From Ulva prolifera (taxonomy: Eukaryota > Chlorophyta > Ulvophyceae > Ulvales > Ulvaceae): a stretch of DNA of 64,000 nucleotides. The stretch spans positions 329,481 to 393,480 of the forward strand of contig CM041203.1 of assembly GCA_023078555.1 (NCBI GenBank), in the 5' to 3' direction. A program made the translations under genes and the position numbers. The notes beneath the pieces are model-generated. The model was not told the origin of the DNA. It saw only the letters and a list, made by a program, of their open reading frames with translations, and did not search any database. Below, piece after piece: positions 58,901-64,000 of the stretch; within the stretch, counting starts at the first letter, position 1; each line of letters begins with the position of its first letter.

Positions 58901-61900
58901 TTCGGTGGTCGAGTCGGGAGTGCGCGTCACAGGGCTGCTGATGCTGACACCAGGCCAATTCGGCTCGGCGGTGTTTTGGCTGAACTGCCACAGCAAGCAA
59001 GATCCAGTATTCCAGGAGATGCAAATGCTGCACCGTTGAGCTTGCAGCCAGAGCCAATGATGCTTATGCTGTCAGATGCAGACAGTTCTCGGGGTCAGCC
59101 CAAATCCCCATTTGCATCTCATACAGCAGCACTTGATACAGCAACAACAGATGTGCTGGACGTTGATGTGCTGGGAGACTGCGCTGGCCGTATACGACCT
59201 CCAATACCACCACCAGCAAGAAGGAGATCGGCCAAGGGGCCGCCCTTGCCACCCTCACGCACCGCCAATCCAGATGCCGAAAATGCATATGGCAAAGCGT
59301 CCCAGCCGATCGCAGGACGCCGGGGGCCACCTGTTGATCTCAATCAGTCGCTGGACTCCTTGACTTTCTTCCAGCGCCACAATCGCAGTCGCTTGACAGA
59401 ACCTGCACTTCCCGGGCTACCAGAGCAAGGGGCAGAGGAGTATAATGAGACAACAGCAGCAGTCAAGACTGTAGATTCGCCTGTATTACCTGTCCTGTCA
59501 GGAGGCCGAGGGGGGGGCTCAACTTCCGCAAAGAATAGTCAGCGAGAAGCAATGAAGCACCTGCCGTCGGCCCCCGAGGCTGCCGTGAAGGCGTCCGTGA
59601 CAGCGTCTTCCGCGTGGAGTGTTCAGCATGAAGGTCTATCGTTCCTGATGGAGATGGGGGAGTCTGCAGAAGCCTTCTCGGTGTCCATGGATGTTGCAGA
59701 TGCTGTGGCGGTCTCTGGTGCGCCCAAAGGAGAGCAACCTCAGTGGCCTGACCCTAACTTCCGTGTGCCAGTCGAGCCAAGCGGGCGTCACCTTGTGCTC
59801 CGTCTATTCTCAACATGGGGAGACATGCACTACATCGGGCTGTCAGCCATTGAGGTGTTTGATCACAAGGGCACCCTTGTGTCGCTGAGCGATCGCACTT
59901 CGCAGGTTACAGCAGACCCACATTCTGTGAATGTGCTTCCTGAGTACAGTGGTGATCCCCGTGTCCCTTCCAATCTCTTTGATGGAGTGAATTGCACCAG
60001 CTCCGATCTGCATCAGTGGTTGGCGCCATATTCTCCTGGCAAAGTTCATAGTGTGCATATCGACCTTGGCAGCGAGGTCTCCCTGGGCATGTTGAGGGTG
60101 TGGAACTACAACAAGAGCCGCATTCACTCGCAGCGAGGTGTCAGATCCATGGAGGCTTGGCTGGGAGACTGCTGCATCTTTCAGGGGGAGATCTCCCAGG
60201 CACCAGGAGCAGTGCACGGTGCACCGCAGTGCGCTGAATGCATTGTGTTCACTTGCAGCGCAGCTGCATTAGATGAAATCGAGCGGCATGATTGTGTGTA
60301 TGAGCAGCCTGCAGAGAGTTATGAGGTGGATGTCGCACCATTGGCGCTGCAGGCAGGGGCACCCGAGATTGAGCTTGTGCCGGGAACTTCACCTCTCTGT
60401 TCTCTACATTTGATGACTCGCCCATACACTGCAGCTGTGGTGCCTAAGCCACCGCCAACATCTCCCAGGGGGATCATGTGTCGCACTGTTGTGATCGAGG
60501 TGCTATCAACATGGGGAGACGTAGACTTCGTCGGTCTCACAGCTGTGCGGGTCCTCGATGGATCAGGGCAACCAATTGAGCTTTCAGCCAGTGCTGTACA
60601 CACAGATCCACGTGATCTGAACACCATTGCAGGACATTCAGGGGATGATCGCACACCAGACAAGCTGGTGGATCCGGTTTGTGTCACAACCGATGACCGC
60701 CACATGTGGCTGGCGCCATGTGCACATAGCAGTGGGCGGGTCTGCACTGTGACTCTGCATGTTGCGTCCGAGCCCCGCCTAGTTTCAGGGGTGATGCTGT
60801 GGAATTATAACAAAGACCCGGAAGGCACCTTGCGCGGTGTGGGGAGTGTGCGCGTCACTGCGGACGATGAGCTGGTGACGCCATCATGTGGTGTCACAGT
60901 GCCCAAGGCTCCTGCGTCAGATGCCCTCGATTTCGGATACATGATTCCTCTGCCATGTGTGTGGACAGGGATGCCTGCCGCACTGATGTCAGGGCCCCCC
61001 CTGCAGTCTGGGCTGATTGCGGCAATGCGCGACCCTGCTGCAGCGTTTTTGGTACTTTCCTGCCAGCTTGGTGAACATGTCGACAGCAATGCGGATGTTC
61101 TTGTGGAAGCTAGTTCATGCCTGTTTGCATTCTTATGGATGGTGTCTGGGATTTGCACAATGGCGGGTCATGCCTTAGTCGAGGTCAGGTGCAGGCGTTC
61201 ATGGCGGCAAACAAGCATGCCCACCATAGCAAGACAGTTCGTCAGGACTGCCTTACACCTCTGCTGCCCAGCGGCTTTGTGTTGAAGCTGGTCATTTGGA
61301 GCACATGGGGAGACCCCTTCTACGTGGGATTGACTGGCTTGGAGGTATATGACGCAAGCATTGGAATGGTAGAGATTTCGCCTGATCGGGTGAATGCAAC
61401 ACCTTTTAGTAGTGTGGCTGTGTTGCCAAACATGGCAGGCGACGCACGTACTCCGGACAAGCTGGTGTGGCTCTCTGGCTTTGGTCTGTGTTTCTCTGCT
61501 GGCGGCGAGTCGATGTAGCTTTTTTCGGGGGCACTCAGCGCAACAGCACTTGTGTGCAGGTAAGTAATGACAGGAGTGGAGCCTCATCACAGTCGTGGCT
61601 TGCACCACGGCCAAAGTGTGCACTTCATGAGGCAAGGCCTAACATTGTCATAGTCATGCTGCCACATGCTGTGGCTCTGTCCAAACTAAGATTTTGGAAT
61701 TACTGTAAGAGCCCTGAAAGGGGCGTTTGTGATATGGATGTGCTCCTCGATGATTGTCTCATCTTTTCTGGCTACCTCAAGAAGGCATCCGGCGACTTGT
61801 GTCATCAGGCTGTAATGTTCACGAACTCCCCTTCAGAGATTGCCGCAGAGGCACATAGTGTGACTTGCTGTGCCAGCGATGTCTACCCAACGCGAGTGAC

Positions 61901-61997
61901 TCTGATAGATGAGAAGAAGGTTCGTCGCAGAGGGGAAACATTGCTGGGAAATCTAGCTGTTCCAACAGATCGGCCTTCCACGGCTGTAGTCTCCTAG
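55954..61997 (+). CDS. KATNIP: Katanin-interacting protein KATNIP (KIAA0556 homologue)
   Basis: KATNIP binds katanin and microtubules and acts at ciliary basal bodies. Proposed exon 1, 55954-55998 (MKNIGSDELSLAQLA), exon 2, 56213-56253 (GKQRPRLDDLQNN), and exon 3 from 56376 agree in phase; a further exon from about 56671 continues to about 57520. A very long exon spans about 57710-61090. The KATNIP repeat recurs. A weak copy lies around 57420-58100 (EIILRLLGSHDDTS, ALRVYNYNGDAG). Clear copies start near 59785 (LVLRLFSTWGDMHYIGLSAI), 60485 (VVIEVLSTWGDVDFVGLTAV) and 61275 (LKLVIWSTWGDPFYVGLTGL). Each has a later WNYNK or FWNYCK strand motif. Between the weak first and second copies, about 550 residues are low-complexity, Pro/Ser/Ala-rich and probably disordered. 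The end is GNLAVPTDRPSTAVVS, stop 61997. Exon ends at 56.65, 57.5-57.7 and 61.1-61.6 kb are approximate. Confidence 0.88.
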
Positions 61998-64000
61998 AAG
62001 CATCTGCCGTGCTCTGTGCAAGTCTCATGATTAAAGAGCTGCTGGGTGATCACGCGGCTTGATTTACAAAGTATGATCTTCATTGTATTGGTCAAGGCAT
62101 GTGCAAATTTCCAATCGTAGGCCTCCTCCAGTGCTAGATGTCCTTGAAAGAAACATGCGAGCGTAATTGTAATTTTGGCCTGTTTGTCTGCTGCTTCTTG
62201 CAGCATATTGCTAACAGCCAATGGATGCGCATGTTTTAATCATGATAATGGATGCGATGGCCTCTTGAGATTACGTTGTGGCCACAAGCAGCCGAATCTA
62301 AATACAAACAGCGCCACTTGAGTGATGTGCGTGGGTGACGTAGGGGTGCTGAATTACAGTTAAGCACGGATTAAACCAGAGATTACAGAAAACTATGCTG
62401 TTGTAATTAAGTGTTAATTTGAAAATGTGTGATTGACTCAAAGCCGATTATTATTAATTTTGTCTTGCGATTACAGTGTACATCATAATTAAATGGAGAA
62501 CCGAATGCATCCATGCCGACCAGCTGTACATGCGATGTAGAGGGCATGCCTGTCGCTGGTGCTGCTGGCAATGACGCTGTTGCAAAGTCATGTGTGCCAT
62601 GCTTCTGTATCACTCCATTCGGTAGCAATCGGGCCCTTGCTCCGTGCATGCACTGCTGGTGGATCCGGACTTGTTTCCATACGCTGATGCAGTTCACTCT
62701 GATGTGTAGTTGGACAGACTGTATTTGTCTGTGTTTGTGTAATTTAAGTCTACTTTACTTCACTGTTCAGCTGTCACCATGAGTAGGTGCAGCCGTATTA
62801 TCTCTGTGTACAGCCAGCATGCAGTGTGTTGTGCACCCAGTCTAATAGTGGAGCTGTTATCATGCCAGCATGGCCGGCATGATCCAAAAGAACGGCCTTT
62901 TCTTGGATAACTTCCAAGCAGGACACATTGCTTTGTGAGGGTTCCCCAGCTTTTGTTGCAGTCCTGTGATATGACCGCTTTACCACTGGACTGCAACATT
63001 GTACCCATTATGCTGTTCTGCAGTGCCCAGCATCTGTGTCATTGACGAGAACAGTGCCCGGCGGTGAAGAAGTCTTCAGTAGAGCTTATACTACACTGCT
63101 GGCAGTGTTGCATCTATAGCAGGCATTGTCACACAGCTTGATACACTCCTGGCGAGCACAGCTGCACCACTCAGCTTGCTGCACAGCACCCCCGCTGGCA
63201 CGTTGACACAGGCAGTGTGCGATATGTAGCAATGGCCAGTGTCTGTGTCGATTGAACTCGCGAATGCTGCGAAGCTGACAGGCCTTAAAGGTAGTTACAG
63301 GAAATAATTAACTGCTTAATTAAGTGTTAATTAGACACCGAAAAAGCTCATTAATTGAATGTAAACGATGTTAATTTCGATATTTTTGTTTACAGATAAT
63401 TCACAGTGTAATTATATTTTGTAATTAAGTGTTAATCTGAGATCTGGAGAATGTAATCAGCAGCCCTACGTGGGTCTCGTCTTCATGCACCACAAAACGA
63501 TGCTGGTATTGTTTCCAGTGAGTATCCAGACATACCAACTTTGACACACTCGTAGCCCAGATCTTGCACTGATTGTCAGTCAAAGTGCCGCTTATCCCTT
63601 GTTTCAGCATTCCTGAAACAGACCGTGGTACTCGCCTCTTCTGCGTCAGGACTTGCCACAATTGTCCAGGTGCCTCTTACATGGTGACAGCAGCAATCAA
63701 TGGCCTATTCTCATCCAGACATGACCATGTCAACAGCTGTAGCATGTAGGCTTCGGCAGGCGCCGAGACAGAACACGCCTACTCCACCGGGGCATGTGCT
63801 AGACACATGCTCGCCGTTCACCGCACCTGGCTTGCCAACACCTAGGCACAAGTCGGCTCATCTGTGCCTTTCAAATGAAGCATTCAGTGCCGTCCTTGTC
63901 TACCAACCAGCTGGGGCCTGGGGTTGTGGCAAGCGTGCTAGATGATCCCAGGGCGCGTGCTGAAGGCCCCACACGATATTGTCTGCACAAGTGCCAGGTG
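61998..64000. other. Intergenic right end with AT-rich blocks
   Basis: 2 kb without a recognised gene. AT-rich blocks lie at 62340-62500 and 63295-63435, each carrying AATTAAGTGTTAAT-type words. A plus-strand frame at 63700-63945 and minus-strand frames at 63661-63425 and 62986-62798 are open, but no family or splice partner supports them. Confidence 0.45.
62404..62418. repeat. AATTAAGTGTTAATT motif, copy 1
   Basis: Near-palindrome ATTAA-GTG-TTAAT. Further copies lie at about 63324-63338 and 63422-63435, all in AT-rich blocks of the otherwise GC-moderate right end. Confidence 0.55.

Noticed and set aside
1-64000. CRISPR arrays, rRNA, operons or other prokaryotic features
   Set aside because: No regularly spaced repeats, no rRNA-like sequence, and introns in every host gene; the window is eukaryotic nuclear DNA.

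Overview
This is nuclear DNA from a ciliated eukaryote, most likely a unicellular one, with intron-rich genes and no bacterial or organellar signature. The host genes are conserved eukaryotic ones: SRP72, TRAPPC8, TRM13 and KATNIP. KATNIP belongs to ciliary basal-body biology. Introns are short (about 100-300 bp), coding DNA is moderately GC-rich, and many 5' splice sites read GTGCGT/GTGCGC, as in green algae. I favour a flagellated green alga, but this is inference.

Layout. 1-950: partial minus-strand gene with a BSD-like motif and a coiled coil, running off the left edge. 3224-4056 (-): small membrane-anchored antibiotic-biosynthesis-monooxygenase (ABM) protein. 4618-5773 (+): M50 intramembrane metalloprotease. 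5999-9623 (-): SRP72. 38779-41058 (-): long coiled-coil protein, divergent from TRAPPC8 (41634-47489, +). 48368-50298 (+): TRM13 tRNA methyltransferase. 54050-55640 (-): GC3-rich coding fragments of unknown function. 55954-61997 (+): KATNIP. The rest of the right end is intergenic and AT-rich in places.

9919-38360 is one nest of mobile elements. A 240-bp element carrying a hammerhead ribozyme was split by a Ty3/gypsy element (9962-38159, TSD ctctg). That element contains a tandem Ty1/copia array (12282-30162), a nearly whole copia element B (20830-25999, TSD aaagt), a nearly whole chromovirus (30388-37264, TSD aagac), and solo LTRs of at least three families. Most insertions keep a perfect 5-bp target duplication, so much of the order of events can be read.

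The most interesting signal is the hammerhead: two copies, 38253-38310 (+) and 52088-52145 (-). Each has a two-part stem I, both core boxes and a minimal palindromic stem III. They sit in a short dispersed element with a 9-bp target duplication, which looks like a self-cleaving non-autonomous retroelement (Penelope-like or SINE-like). Also notable: a 3.66-kb TG...CA insertion with no recognisable gene, and inner LTRs that look older than those of the element holding them.
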